Positions 8,489 through 16,968 of a DNA stretch of 64,000 nucleotides are shown piece after piece. The DNA is from Gammaproteobacteria bacterium RIFCSPHIGHO2_02_FULL_42_43. GTDB taxonomy: Bacteria; Pseudomonadota; Gammaproteobacteria; Coxiellales; Coxiellaceae. Within the stretch, counting starts at the first letter, position 1. Each line of letters begins with the position of its first letter. The DNA lies in NCBI GenBank assembly GCA_001801425.1, contig MGXR01000017.1, forward strand, positions 248,001-312,000. The letters are read 5' to 3'. A program made the translations under genes and the position numbers. A model generated the notes under the pieces. It was not told the origin of the DNA. It did not search any database and was given only the letters and a program-made list of their open reading frames with translations.

Positions 8489-9826
8489 ATGACCGATCCA
8501 GTACCAGCTCAAACCGTTATTGCGGACGAACTTTCCGACGCATTTTCCGATTCCTTGATTTTGCGGCGTCCTCCAGCAGCTATCAATCGTGATTTTACCG
8601 GTGAACAATTTGTTAACGCCATTAAAGACGGGATGTATTGTTTTATGAATGTTCGTATTTTAGGCCCCTGCGAAATTAAAGCATTAATGGAGCATTTGCG
8701 CGCGTTAAAAAAAGCAAAAAACTTCAATAAAAAATTGATATTGGTCGACGTTGATTTTTCACAAATCGGATTTTTAAAAGAAGGCAAGTTGGATTCAAAT
8801 TCGGCTTATCATGATTTTGTTGGGGAAGAGTTGTATGCATTGCTCACTTGTTTTTGTATCTATTCAGAAATCACGTTAAACGCACCTCAGAAAAAATCGC
8901 TGAAAAGTTTAGAAAGTTATGTCAATGCTGACGGAGTTCGTTTACCGGTCAATTATGGCGTAATCGATAAGTTCTTGCTTGATAAGCCTTTAGCATCTGA
9001 AAAGGTGCCATCATTAAGAAAAGTTAGTTTTGGCAATCCTATCGACGACAGCATGCGTGATTGCACACCACCCAGATTGAGAGCACCCACTATATGGGAA
9101 CGCTTTACTACTGCTTTTGTGAAAAATATTATTCATCCGATTAAAAAGTTTTTTACAGAAAATGTATTTTCAAAAATAAAATCGTTTTTTGGATTTGGAA
9201 AGAAAGTGATGCATGCGAAGCAGTATAGACCGACTGTAACAACAACGCCGACGTCGAATAACACTGAGACTTTTGTTCCATCGATTAGCACGCCTGTTAT
9301 GGAGTCGTTACCAGAGTTATTACCATCGATTATTATGTTGGAAGAAATACCAGAAAGACCATCTGCTCTGACTTACCAGATGCGTTTTGCTGAGCGTGAG
9401 CAAGTGATGAAGGAAAAAGCACTAGCTCGCGAGGTGTTGGATTATGAAAGGAATGCACCAGACTGGATAAAGAGAATTGCGAAAGAAGAAATTATAGAGA
9501 AAGCGTTTAAGAATGTTACCAAGAGATCTAAAGCTGCGCCCCGAGTGCAGTTCTCATTGAATAACTATATTGAAAAAAATTTTACGAATCCCCTCCATTT
9601 TATTCAGCAATTGAAAGAGATGAAAGAGCTTGTTACCCATTATTCGAATTTTTGCAATGAAGTTTGTGCAGCGGTAGATTGTGTGATTGCAAAAACAAAA
9701 GCGATGGAGGAATCGCTTTACGTCAGGACGAGCGGCATAGGAATGTATCACCCTCAGTTTTTTCCTGTAAAGACATCCCCAGCGTGTGAATTACACACAA
9801 ACCTTCAACTTCCGTCCCTAAAATAA
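8489..9826 (+). CDS. Orphan protein, 445 aa, possible effector
   Basis: No family recognised. Residues 1-165 look like a small globular domain with alternating strands and helices (MYCFMNVRIL, KKLILVDVDFSQIGF). About 200-235 is a basic, amphipathic segment (IKKFFTENVFSKIKSFFGFGKK) that could bind membrane. A Thr/Pro/Ser linker follows at about 240-280, then a charged, coiled-coil-like C-terminal half. There is no signal peptide and no ribosome-binding site. A TGC-TAATGT extended -10 at 8471-8479 would put the transcript start within a few bases of the ATG, so the mRNA may be almost leaderless. Effector status is inferred from style and neighbours only. Confidence 0.55.
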   Translation: MTDPVPAQTVIADELSDAFSDSLILRRPPAAINRDFTGEQFVNAIKDGMYCFMNVRILGPCEIKALMEHLRALKKAKNFNKKLILVDVDFSQIGFLKEGKLDSNSAYHDFVGEELYALLTCFCIYSEITLNAPQKKSLKSLESYVNADGVRLPVNYGVIDKFLLDKPLASEKVPSLRKVSFGNPIDDSMRDCTPPRLRAPTIWERFTTAFVKNIIHPIKKFFTENVFSKIKSFFGFGKKVMHAKQYRPTVTTTPTSNNTETFVPSISTPVMESLPELLPSIIMLEEIPERPSALTYQMRFAEREQVMKEKALAREVLDYERNAPDWIKRIAKEEIIEKAFKNVTKRSKAAPRVQFSLNNYIEKNFTNPLHFIQQLKEMKELVTHYSNFCNEVCAAVDCVIAKTKAMEESLYVRTSGIGMYHPQFFPVKTSPACELHTNLQLPSLK

Positions 9827-9941
9827 AACCAAGCTTGAGGGTAAGCTGTGATCGTGGAATTCATTAAGAAAAATTCAAGCTTGAAGTGATTCATTTTAGT
9901 GCAATTTAAAAAATTGAGATTTCCCCTATATTTTTTTCGCG

Positions 9942-9961
9942 ATTAATAAAACCTTAATATC
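9942..9961 (+). promoter_or_regulatory. PmrA-like tandem box upstream of csrA
   Basis: Two half-sites in direct repeat with an 11-bp period: ATTAATAAA (9942-9950), AC, then CTTAATATC (9953-9961). The consensus for the PmrA response regulator in Legionella and Coxiella is cTTAATatT repeated after two bases; the second half matches 8 of 9 and the first 6 of 9. No convincing -10 lies at the ideal distance. The 267 bp between the 445-aa gene and csrA hold otherwise only AT-rich sequence. Confidence 0.35.
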
Positions 9962-10093
9962 CCTTTGTTATCGTACCCCTGCAAATTTTTTTTGCGTCGC
10001 GCTAGAAGCTGTGGCAGAATGCTGCGATTTGTTTCAGCGGAGGATGTGCGTTGTTTGCGCAGCGTACGATGAGTTCATTGAGGAGAGAAAATC

Positions 10094-10291
10094 ATGTTAG
10101 TATTAACGCGTTCGGTTGGCGAACGTCTGTTCATTCAAGACGGTATCGTTAAAATTCAAGTGTTGGAAGTCAAGGGCACCCAAGTGCGCATCGGTATCGA
10201 AGCGCCCAAAGAAATTGCCATTCACCGCGAAGAAGTGTTTAACCGAATTAAAACAGAAGCGGCCGACAAGTCAGAAGAAGAAGCTGCTTAA
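10094..10291 (+). CDS. csrA: Carbon storage regulator CsrA
   Basis: 65 aa. [14 protein letters not shown] at the start and the strand [18 protein letters not shown]-type ending ([19 protein letters not shown]) are diagnostic of CsrA/RsmA, the dimeric RNA-binding protein that blocks translation at GGA motifs. The RNA-contact residues at the N-terminal strand (L4, R6) and near R44 are present. The start is supported by GAGGAGAG about eight bases upstream. In Legionella this protein is a main switch for replicative versus transmissive phase. The gene converges on rpiA with a REP hairpin between. Confidence 0.97.
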   Translation: MLVLTRSVGERLFIQDGIVKIQVLEVKGTQVRIGIEAPKEIAIHREEVFNRIKTEAADKSEEEAA

Positions 10292-10301
10292 AATAAAAAT
10301 C

Positions 10302-10325
10302 GGAGCCGCGAACGTCAGTGAGCGG
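10302..10325 (+). repeat. Family-A REP hairpin between csrA and rpiA
   Basis: Starts with GGAG, then CCGC, GA, AC, the loop GTCA, GT, GA and GCGG. The outer stem CCGC/GCGG and the inner AC/GT are paired, with GA opposite GA between them. It lies between two convergent genes and ends exactly where the rpiA stop codon begins, so it may act as a two-way terminator or mRNA stabiliser. It is the AC/GT version of the element that flanks the RAYT gene. Confidence 0.8.
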
Positions 10326-10979
10326 TTATCTTTCGCAAACGCCACGTTGAGTTGCGACCAGAATGTTATCCGCGCATCGTTTTGCAAAAATGCCGTTGCA
10401 AACGGTGCCCGTGATGTTGTTGATTGCTTCTTCCATTTTGATCGGATTGGTTAAATCGAGCTGAAATACATCCAAGATAATATTTCCATTGTCTGTGACA
10501 AACCCCGCGCGATATTCTGGTATTCCACCCATTTGCACCAGCGCCCGCGCCACCAATCCACGCGCCATGGGAATTACTTCCACGGGAACTGCGCAATCGC
10601 CCAGCACCTTTTTTTCCTTGGTTTCGTCGACAATACAAACAAATTGCTGAGCAGCGGTCGCGATAATTTTTTCGCGTGTCAGTGCACCACCACCACCTTT
10701 GATTAAATATTTTGATGCATTAAATTCATCAGCGCCATCGATATAAACCGGGACAGTATTCACCGCATTTAAATCCAACACGGGAATACGATGTGCTTTT
10801 AAGCGTCTTTCCGTTTCAATTGAGCTTGCAACAGCACCTTTAATTTTATGTTTGATGGCAGCGAGTGCTTCAATAAAAAAATGCACGGTAGATCCAGAAC
10901 CCACACCCACAATTTCATCGTACGCAATGTATTTTAAAGCGGCTTGCGCGACTTGTTGTTTCAGTTGATCTTGATTCAT
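10326..10979 (-). CDS. rpiA: Ribose-5-phosphate isomerase A
   Basis: 217 aa, the normal RpiA length. GVGSGSTVHFFIEAL near residue 25 is the phosphate-binding loop, YIDGADEF near 82 holds the active-site Asp pair, and KGGGGALTREK near 95 carries the catalytic Glu/Lys region. The enzyme interconverts ribose 5-phosphate and ribulose 5-phosphate in the non-oxidative pentose phosphate pathway, supplying PRPP and nucleotides. Transcribed toward csrA. The last codons lie against a REP element but the protein is full length. Confidence 0.96.
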   Translation of the reverse strand: MNQDQLKQQVAQAALKYIAYDEIVGVGSGSTVHFFIEALAAIKHKIKGAVASSIETERRLKAHRIPVLDLNAVNTVPVYIDGADEFNASKYLIKGGGGALTREKIIATAAQQFVCIVDETKEKKVLGDCAVPVEVIPMARGLVARALVQMGGIPEYRAGFVTDNGNIILDVFQLDLTNPIKMEEAINNITGTVCNGIFAKRCADNILVATQRGVCER

Positions 10980-11044
10980 GGGAAATTCAAAAACAGACGT
11001 TTATTTGTTAGACTAACTTAACATAACCGTCTTAGGATACGCAA

Positions 11045-12361
11045 TTGCGAAAAATAATATCCACCCGCTTACAGAATTCACTTGTTTTTTCTTGGGTGAT
11101 TTGCATTCTTGCCACACTTTTTTACACATACGAATATTTATTGCGAATTGAGCCCGGTATCATGCTCAAGGATTTACGTTTGTATTTCTCGTTGAGTGCC
11201 GGTGGCGTTGGCTTGTTGGTGTCCGCGTATTATTGGGCGTACACGCCGTTGCAATTAGTAGTGGGGTTGATTACTGATCGCTTTGGTGCACGACGCGTTT
11301 TATTGTCCGCACTATTTTTTTGTGTTGTGGGCACTTTTATTTTCGGTATGAATGAAAATTATTGGATTGCTGGCGGCGGACGATTTTTAATTGGCGTTGG
11401 CAGCGCATTTGCATTTGTGGGTGCACTGAAACTCGGCGCTGAGTGGTTACCCAAAAAATATTTTTCCTTTTTTGTGGGGCTTTGCACATCCCTGGGGATG
11501 TTGGGTGCGATGTTTGGCGAAACGGTGATGAGCTGGGTGGTGGATCATATGGGTTGGCATCCCGTGATTGTGGATAGCTTGTGGCTAGGTGTTGTGTTGA
11601 TGGGCGTATTTTTCTTTTTTGTATTTGAAAAACATGAAATCACCGCTCAAATGCGTGTTGAAACGCCACTGAATTTTCGGCTGTTGTTTGATTATTTGTT
11701 TAAAATGGCGCGTTCAAAAACCATGTTGCAAGTAGGATTTATTGGCTGCGCATTATATTTATCGTTGTCTGTGTTGGCGGAGCAATGGGGAAATACATTT
11801 ATCCAAAAAACATTATCTGTCGATGCGCAATCGGCGAGTTATTATGTCGACATGATTTTTTTCGGTTGGTTTTTGGGGTCACCGCTGCATGGCATTTTAT
11901 CGGAAAAATTAGCATCTCGGCGTCATGTGTTGATTTTTGGCTGCGTGTTGTCTTGCGCGAGCATCGTGCCCATCATCATTTGGGCGGCGGTGTTATCAAA
12001 AATCACGTTGGCCGTTTTATTATTTTTATTCGGATTTTTTTGCAGCAGCGAAATCAATTGTTTTGCGGTAGCCAATGATTTGGTTGAGCGGCGATTAGTG
12101 GCAACTGCAATGGGTTTGATTAATGCGTGCATCATGGTGAGCGGGATGATTGTGCAACCGTTTTTTGGTTTTTGTTTGGATTTTTTTTCCAGTAAAATAC
12201 ATACCGTGCACAGCAGCGTCGTGTATACATTATCGGATTATCAAAAAGCGTTGTGGATCGTGCCGATATTTTTAATTGTCGCGCTGGTGTTTGCATTGTT
12301 TATTGATGAAAGTTACCATCAAGGCGTGAATTTGCGTAAGCGCGATAAGATTCATTTATAA
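11045..12361 (+). CDS. MFS transporter
   Basis: 438 aa with about twelve hydrophobic segments in two halves. The loop between segments 2 and 3, GLITDRFGARRVLLSA, is the MFS signature (G-x-x-x-D-R-x-G-x-R). LGMLGAMFGETVMSW and the second-half helices fit the family. The start is TTG at 11045 with TAGGAT upstream; no ATG nearby would keep the first membrane segment. Similar carriers in Legionella take up amino acids or nucleosides, but the substrate cannot be deduced. Its 3' end overlaps the convergent protease-like gene by 62 bases. Confidence 0.85.
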   Translation: MRKIISTRLQNSLVFSWVICILATLFYTYEYLLRIEPGIMLKDLRLYFSLSAGGVGLLVSAYYWAYTPLQLVVGLITDRFGARRVLLSALFFCVVGTFIFGMNENYWIAGGGRFLIGVGSAFAFVGALKLGAEWLPKKYFSFFVGLCTSLGMLGAMFGETVMSWVVDHMGWHPVIVDSLWLGVVLMGVFFFFVFEKHEITAQMRVETPLNFRLLFDYLFKMARSKTMLQVGFIGCALYLSLSVLAEQWGNTFIQKTLSVDAQSASYYVDMIFFGWFLGSPLHGILSEKLASRRHVLIFGCVLSCASIVPIIIWAAVLSKITLAVLLFLFGFFCSSEINCFAVANDLVERRLVATAMGLINACIMVSGMIVQPFFGFCLDFFSSKIHTVHSSVVYTLSDYQKALWIVPIFLIVALVFALFIDESYHQGVNLRKRDKIHL

Positions 12362-13103
12362 ATTCAGCTGTCTCCGAATTTTTTTTCTTAAAGTGATTGC
12401 ATAACGCAAAAAGGGTGTTGCGTTTTGTTGTGTGGGTTGCTATCAAGAATTCTTTAGGCAGCGATAGGTGACAGTGAAACGCAGAAAAAATGCTGATCGC
12501 CGTGTCCTCGTCATTTTTGTAAAAACGGATAGGTAAATGGTTGGCATCGATATGCATCCAACGTTTGGTGCGATGATCGTAGCTGATTAAAATGACATGC
12601 TGAATATCAAAAAATAAAAAAACAAATTTATTTGGAAATCGGTCTGCTTTTTCTCGCATGATTTTTAGATGTTGGGTTAACTCCGTTACTGTGAATTTTT
12701 TGAAATCCTTTCCAATACAAACGATTTTATTATTTTTTTTGAATGGATGGGGTAATTTAATATGAGCAATTTGATTAACATCTTGCGGTATCGTTCTATA
12801 AGAGATATTTTTTTCTCTAGGGTTAAAAATTTTTGAAAATTGCCATGGGTTTTGTAACATTTCAATCGCATCCAAACATTTCTTCTCTTCACGGGTGATC
12901 ATCTTTAATTTTGAGCGAGATAATGTTTGCATGAGATGTGAAAACCAGAGAATCCGATTACCAAGTACAGCGATTAATGCAATACAAGTAATGCCAAAAC
13001 AAACACCTTCTAGATCTGCATGATGATAACCAAAGCGCTGCATATTATGAATGATGCGCTTTTGGTGAAATGTATGATAAAAAAATATTGAACTACATCT
13101 CAT
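12300..13103 (-). CDS. Putative papain-fold (YopT/C58-like) cysteine protease, effector candidate
   Basis: 267 aa from ATG 13103 (weak GGTGAG upstream); ATG 13043 is an alternative start. GVCFGITCIALIAVL places Cys35 at the start of a helix, IQHVILISYD gives His168 and WMHIDANHLP gives Asp185 next to Asn187. The order Cys helix, His strand, Asp-x-Asn loop is that of papain-like C58/YopT proteases, which cleave host proteins. No signal peptide; the C terminus is charged and Ser/Asn-rich. I see no close relative by name. It overlaps the end of the MFS gene and sits above two orphan genes in the same orientation. The enzyme class is inferred from the triad pattern alone. Confidence 0.5.
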   Translation of the reverse strand: MRCSSIFFYHTFHQKRIIHNMQRFGYHHADLEGVCFGITCIALIAVLGNRILWFSHLMQTLSRSKLKMITREEKKCLDAIEMLQNPWQFSKIFNPREKNISYRTIPQDVNQIAHIKLPHPFKKNNKIVCIGKDFKKFTVTELTQHLKIMREKADRFPNKFVFLFFDIQHVILISYDHRTKRWMHIDANHLPIRFYKNDEDTAISIFSAFHCHLSLPKEFLIATHTTKRNTLFALCNHFKKKNSETAEFINESYRAYANSRLDGNFHQ

Positions 13104-13116
13104 CGATTTATTCTCA

Positions 13117-13243
13117 CCAAATCCAAGTTCTGAGTTATTTTTTTTCTCTGGATACCGCGCTTTCGCGCGGTATGACGTGGTTTTTTCTTATTGTGTTATC
13201 AATTTTCTCTATATTGATCAAACAAAAACTCAGAATTTTGGTT
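13117..13243. repeat. MITE-like element with imperfect inverted ends and a central GC palindrome
   Basis: CCAAGTTCTGAGTT at the left (about 13123-13136) is mirrored by AACTCAGAATTTTGG at the right (13227-13241). In the middle, GGATACCGCG then CTTT then CGCGCGGTATGACG (about 13148-13175) is a GC palindrome of the same type as the element at 24762. The right end reaches the stop codon of the 299-aa gene, and the left end lies at the start region of the protease-like gene. Confidence 0.5.
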
Positions 13244-14141
13244 ACCAAAGCAAGCGCGTTGGATTCCAAGTAGAGCGATTATCTGGGTTCGCCGATTCTG
13301 TTGGTTTGTTAACTAATTCAAACCCCATTTCTTGTGGTGTTTTAGGGCGATCACTGGCCTTGGGTGTTGGTAATTTTAAAGTTGAATCATGCACAGTTTT
13401 TGCTATTTCAGCGCGTCGCGCAAATACAGAAAGTTTTTTGGGTTCTGGTTTTGGCGCAACTATAGAAGGTTTTTTGGGTTCTGGTTTTGGCGCAACTGCC
13501 CCCACTTCTTTTCGCGCAGTAATCAGTTCGGTTCTTTTAAAAAATCCACCGGTTAATTCAGACCGTTTACGTTGCTCATCATCCGTCGTAGCATGACGAT
13601 GCGCACTGGCTTGCACTGCAACAGTCATTCTGTCTTGCGCCATTTTTGCCCGCGTCATTTTGTCAGCTTCTATTTTTTGTTTAAAAAAATCTGTCCACGT
13701 TGTGCAATCTTTTTCGAGCGTTAAGCGTTCTGTTTTTTCATCGGTTTCCAACCAGTTGCGCGAGGTTGATTCGGCATTGTCGACCAGGCGTTTTCGTGTT
13801 TGTATATTCGCAGAAACTCGATTGCTGGCAGCGTGTTGCGTTACACGTGCACGCAACAACATTTCATCATTTTCAATTTCATTTCGCACATCGAATTCTG
13901 CATTACCACACACAATGCGTTGATTTTTTTGATCTTGTTGGATGGCTTCGTACAATTTTTTTGAAAATAAACTTTGTTTGACGAAGCGGCCTTTTTTATT
14001 GCGCGGCTTTTCAGTGAGTTCTGGAGTTACTGATTTTTCAGCATCAAGAACACTCATTACACCTTTTGGAAGTGGTGGTAACGTAAAACCAGTGTCTTTA
14101 GGATCTACATAATATTTTTTTTCTTTGCGATGCTTGCCCAT
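13242..14141 (-). CDS. Orphan basic protein, 299 aa, with an internal 12-residue repeat
   Basis: No family recognised. ATG 14141 has a perfect AAGGAGG six bases upstream. The protein is rich in Lys, Arg, Glu and Thr and looks mostly helical or disordered. A 36-bp direct repeat (periodic at 13440 and 13476) encodes VAPKPEPKKPSI and VAPKPEPKKLSV near residue 225. The C terminus has GFELVNKPTES. It is followed upstream by the 143-aa gene in the same direction, whose C terminus has a related GWVLVDDP segment, so the two may belong to one protein group. Secretion is possible but not shown. Confidence 0.55.
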   Translation of the reverse strand: MGKHRKEKKYYVDPKDTGFTLPPLPKGVMSVLDAEKSVTPELTEKPRNKKGRFVKQSLFSKKLYEAIQQDQKNQRIVCGNAEFDVRNEIENDEMLLRARVTQHAASNRVSANIQTRKRLVDNAESTSRNWLETDEKTERLTLEKDCTTWTDFFKQKIEADKMTRAKMAQDRMTVAVQASAHRHATTDDEQRKRSELTGGFFKRTELITARKEVGAVAPKPEPKKPSIVAPKPEPKKLSVFARRAEIAKTVHDSTLKLPTPKASDRPKTPQEMGFELVNKPTESANPDNRSTWNPTRLLW

Positions 14142-14201
14142 AACCAACCTCCTTGTTGTGTGATGTCAAGCTAAGTGATAACACAAAGTGAATATAAAAG
14201 T

Positions 14202-14633
14202 CTATATTTTAGAAGTAGGAAGATTGAAAGTCGGTGTCGTGCTCGAAGTATTTTTTGGATCATCCACCAACACCCAACCCGAACCCTCTGATTTTATGCG
14301 AGCGATTTGCTCTTGCAGCCTTTCCACCCTTTCTTGCTCTGCGATTTTCCGTGCTTCTTGAATAAATTGCAAACGCGTTGGGCGTTTATTTTTTTCTTCT
14401 TGTTCAATGTATTCGCGATCGTTATTTTCTTTTCTCACGCACGCTTTTTGTTGCTCGCAAGGATCAGATAATTTTTGAAACGCATCGTGGATTGCCAAAG
14501 AAGAAGCGAGATATTGGCGATACGATTCGAAGATTTTCTCTCTCGCCACCATTTCATCACACATGAGATCACCGCGTTTTTCCGCCCTATCGAGCTCCCC
14601 CCATAATTCTTTAATGCCTTGAAAAAATCTCAT
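14202..14633 (-). CDS. Small coiled-coil orphan protein, 143 aa
   Basis: ATG 14633 with AAGGAG about seven bases upstream. Residues 1-125 are charged and strongly helical, with heptad-like stretches (RKIAEQERVERLQEQIARIK), so a coiled coil is likely. The end, SGWVLVDDPKNTSS followed by TPTFNLPTSKI, is probably disordered and recalls the GFELVNKP end of the downstream neighbour. The 60-bp gap to the next gene suggests co-transcription. I cannot give a function. Confidence 0.6.
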   Translation of the reverse strand: MRFFQGIKELWGELDRAEKRGDLMCDEMVAREKIFESYRQYLASSLAIHDAFQKLSDPCEQQKACVRKENNDREYIEQEEKNKRPTRLQFIQEARKIAEQERVERLQEQIARIKSEGSGWVLVDDPKNTSSTTPTFNLPTSKI

Positions 14634-14697
14634 TGTAACACTCCTTGTTCAATTCGATGTTTTTCAAGCATACTGCTTTTGCAAAAATAAAGGCAAG

Positions 14698-15819
14698 TCA
14701 TTTGATTGCCCCGTGGACAGGGCCTAGACGCATCAATATATTTTTAAGAAAATGAAATTGATTGAGGGCGGTGACGCCTACGCTTCGAATGTGATTGATG
14801 GATTTTTGTTGATAGGAAAAAATTTCTTGCAATAAACGCATCGCAGCAATAATAGGCACATGGTTGGCTTTTGCGGCACGCGTATACGAACGTAGAGATT
14901 TTTGCTGAGTCAATACATCGGTTAATAACGCGGCATCGAATAATCCTAAATTAACACCCAATCCCGCTAACGGATGAATGGTGTGCGCTGCATCACCCGC
15001 TAAAATAAAATTATTTTTTGCGTATTCAGTTACATGTCGCATCATTAGAGGAAATTGTTTGCGTGTCGAAATTAATTTTAGCTTTCCTAATTTAAAATCC
15101 AATGCCGCAGATAACGCTTGCTCAAATTGCGTATCTGTTTTTTTCATGTGTTCATCGCTGACAATATTATCTGATGACCACACGAGTGCTGTGTGATGTT
15201 GATCGTGTAGCGGTAATAACGCAGCAGGTCCTGTTGTTAAAAATTTTTGAATCGCGGTGTGTTGATGTGGTAATTCAGATTGAATGACAGCAATAATTGC
15301 TTTTTGTTGATAGGATCGTTCTTGGCAATCGATATTCATTTGTTGTCGCACCCAAGAATTAGCACCGTCTGCGCCAATCACAAATTCGCACGGAATTTTC
15401 TGATGATTTTTTAAAATTAAAATATTTTTTTCATAACCCACTGGTTGGTTGGGGCAATAAAAATTGATTACCCCCGTTAATTTTTTTCGCAATGCATTAA
15501 CGATCGCACGATTTTCCACTATCCAGCCCATTTGTGTTTCGCCAATATCGGCCGCATCAAAATCAAGATGCGCTAATTGCGCATGATCCCAGATATGCAT
15601 TTTTTTAAGCGGTGTTTTCGCTTCATTTGAAATGAGTTCCCATGCGCCGGTATGATTTAAAATTTTTTGCGATGTTAAGTGAATGGCGCTGACACGTGCT
15701 GTCAGTAATTCCATTTCACTTTTCGATTCAGATTCCACAATGGAAACAGACAATCCGTGTTGATGCAATAACGCCGCTAATGTCAAGCCAACCATGCCCG
15801 CACCCACAATAACAATCAT
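14698..15819 (-). CDS. ubiI: UbiI/UbiF-type FAD monooxygenase of ubiquinone synthesis
   Basis: 373 aa. MIVIVGAGMVGLTLA is the FAD-binding fold, FVIGADGANSWVRQ the DG motif, and FILAGDAAHTIHPLAGLGVN the GD motif with the P-L-A-G-x-G sequence of the UbiH/COQ6 group. These flavin enzymes hydroxylate the ubiquinone ring at C5, C1 or C6. It begins inside the stop of ubiH (ATGA overlap), as in the ubiH-ubiI pair of Escherichia coli. Assignment to UbiI rather than UbiF rests on that context. Confidence 0.85.
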   Translation of the reverse strand: MIVIVGAGMVGLTLAALLHQHGLSVSIVESESKSEMELLTARVSAIHLTSQKILNHTGAWELISNEAKTPLKKMHIWDHAQLAHLDFDAADIGETQMGWIVENRAIVNALRKKLTGVINFYCPNQPVGYEKNILILKNHQKIPCEFVIGADGANSWVRQQMNIDCQERSYQQKAIIAVIQSELPHQHTAIQKFLTTGPAALLPLHDQHHTALVWSSDNIVSDEHMKKTDTQFEQALSAALDFKLGKLKLISTRKQFPLMMRHVTEYAKNNFILAGDAAHTIHPLAGLGVNLGLFDAALLTDVLTQQKSLRSYTRAAKANHVPIIAAMRLLQEIFSYQQKSINHIRSVGVTALNQFHFLKNILMRLGPVHGAIK

Positions 15820-16934
15820 GGTGCCATCCCCATTAATCGCTTGGCTAATTTATTTTTAATGGGTTTGATCAGATCGACGTTTAATAAACCTGCGCCGCGC
15901 GCGCAACCCACGAGCGGCAATTCAAATAATCCCAGTAATTCACTCGTGATGTTGTAAATCTTTTTTTGATGTGTGCTGACTTTTTTTTCGTACAGGGGCA
16001 AATCTAAAAAATATTGTTGCAGCAAAGATACGTCGCGCAAACCTAAATTAAATCCTTGTGCGGCGACGGGGTAAATGGTGTGCGCTGCGTTGCCCAATAA
16101 AACAAAAGACGACAACGTTTGTTGTTTTGCAATGAGCGTTTTCAGCGGAAATTCCGAGATTTTTTTCATCGTTTGAATCGCTAGACGTCCTTCAAATGTT
16201 TGTTGCAAAAATTGCAAACGATGTTCTTCATCCCATGTTTTTATTTTTTCTGCGATGCGTTCCGTCATCGTCCACACCAACTGCATTTTATTTTTTTCAA
16301 GTAGCGGCAACACAGCCAGAACGCCGTATTCAGTGAAACGCTCATATGCAGTGTGCGTGTGTGGCTCTGATAATGTGAGTGTATGAATTTCTGCAATATC
16401 TTTTGGATTTTTTTCAATGACGGGAATTGCTAGCAATCGTCGGCATGTTGATTGTGTGCCGTCGGCAGCAATGATAAGATCCGTTTGTATTTTTTGCGTT
16501 TGATTGATCGTAATAGTGTTGGTATTCAGATCAATTGCATCAACTGATTGAATGGATTTTACGAAAACATTTTTGTGTGACGCCATTTTTTCGTATAATG
16601 TTTTTTGCAATGTATGATAAGGAACAACATAACCTAACGCCGGAACTTTTTGTTCATGCGCAGAAAAACGAGCGACACCCAATCGACCTGCTTCAGACAC
16701 ATGCACGGATAAAATGGGGCAGGCGACTGCTTCCAATGCATCCCACACGCCCAGTGTCGTGAGCAGACGATGACTTCCATATGATAATGAAATGGGGCGT
16801 GATGTTTTTTCTGACGGCGAAAATAGCGGTAGATGGGTTTCTAGCACAGTGAGCGCGCGGGCTTTGTCGGCCAGGGCAATAGCGGCAGCACTGCCGATTA
16901 ACCCTGCGCCAATGATCGTGATGTGTCTAATCAT
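15816..16934 (-). CDS. ubiH: 2-octaprenyl-6-methoxyphenol hydroxylase UbiH
   Basis: 372 aa. TIIGAGLIGSAAAIAL is the dinucleotide fold, IIAADGTQSTCRRLL the DG motif, and LLGNAAHTIYPVAAQGFNLG has the G-N-A-A variant that is characteristic of UbiH (other family members have GDAAH). The product hydroxylates C1 of the ubiquinone ring. It is divergent from the aminopeptidase gene, with 34 bases between the starts, so the promoters overlap. Confidence 0.9.
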   Translation of the reverse strand: MIRHITIIGAGLIGSAAAIALADKARALTVLETHLPLFSPSEKTSRPISLSYGSHRLLTTLGVWDALEAVACPILSVHVSEAGRLGVARFSAHEQKVPALGYVVPYHTLQKTLYEKMASHKNVFVKSIQSVDAIDLNTNTITINQTQKIQTDLIIAADGTQSTCRRLLAIPVIEKNPKDIAEIHTLTLSEPHTHTAYERFTEYGVLAVLPLLEKNKMQLVWTMTERIAEKIKTWDEEHRLQFLQQTFEGRLAIQTMKKISEFPLKTLIAKQQTLSSFVLLGNAAHTIYPVAAQGFNLGLRDVSLLQQYFLDLPLYEKKVSTHQKKIYNITSELLGLFELPLVGCARGAGLLNVDLIKPIKNKLAKRLMGMAP

Positions 16935-16968
16935 GCGCGATATGCTAACATAAAATCCGAGGTGATAT

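Noticed and set aside
9827-9900. Terminal repeats of a mobile element (two AAGCTTGA sites at about 9830 and 9880)
   Set aside because: Only a short self-complementary HindIII-type core is shared; flanks do not match.
13660-13981. Plus-strand frames opposite the 299-aa gene
   Set aside because: Antisense shadows of a gene with a perfect ribosome site; Cys/Phe/Ser-rich nonsense-like composition.
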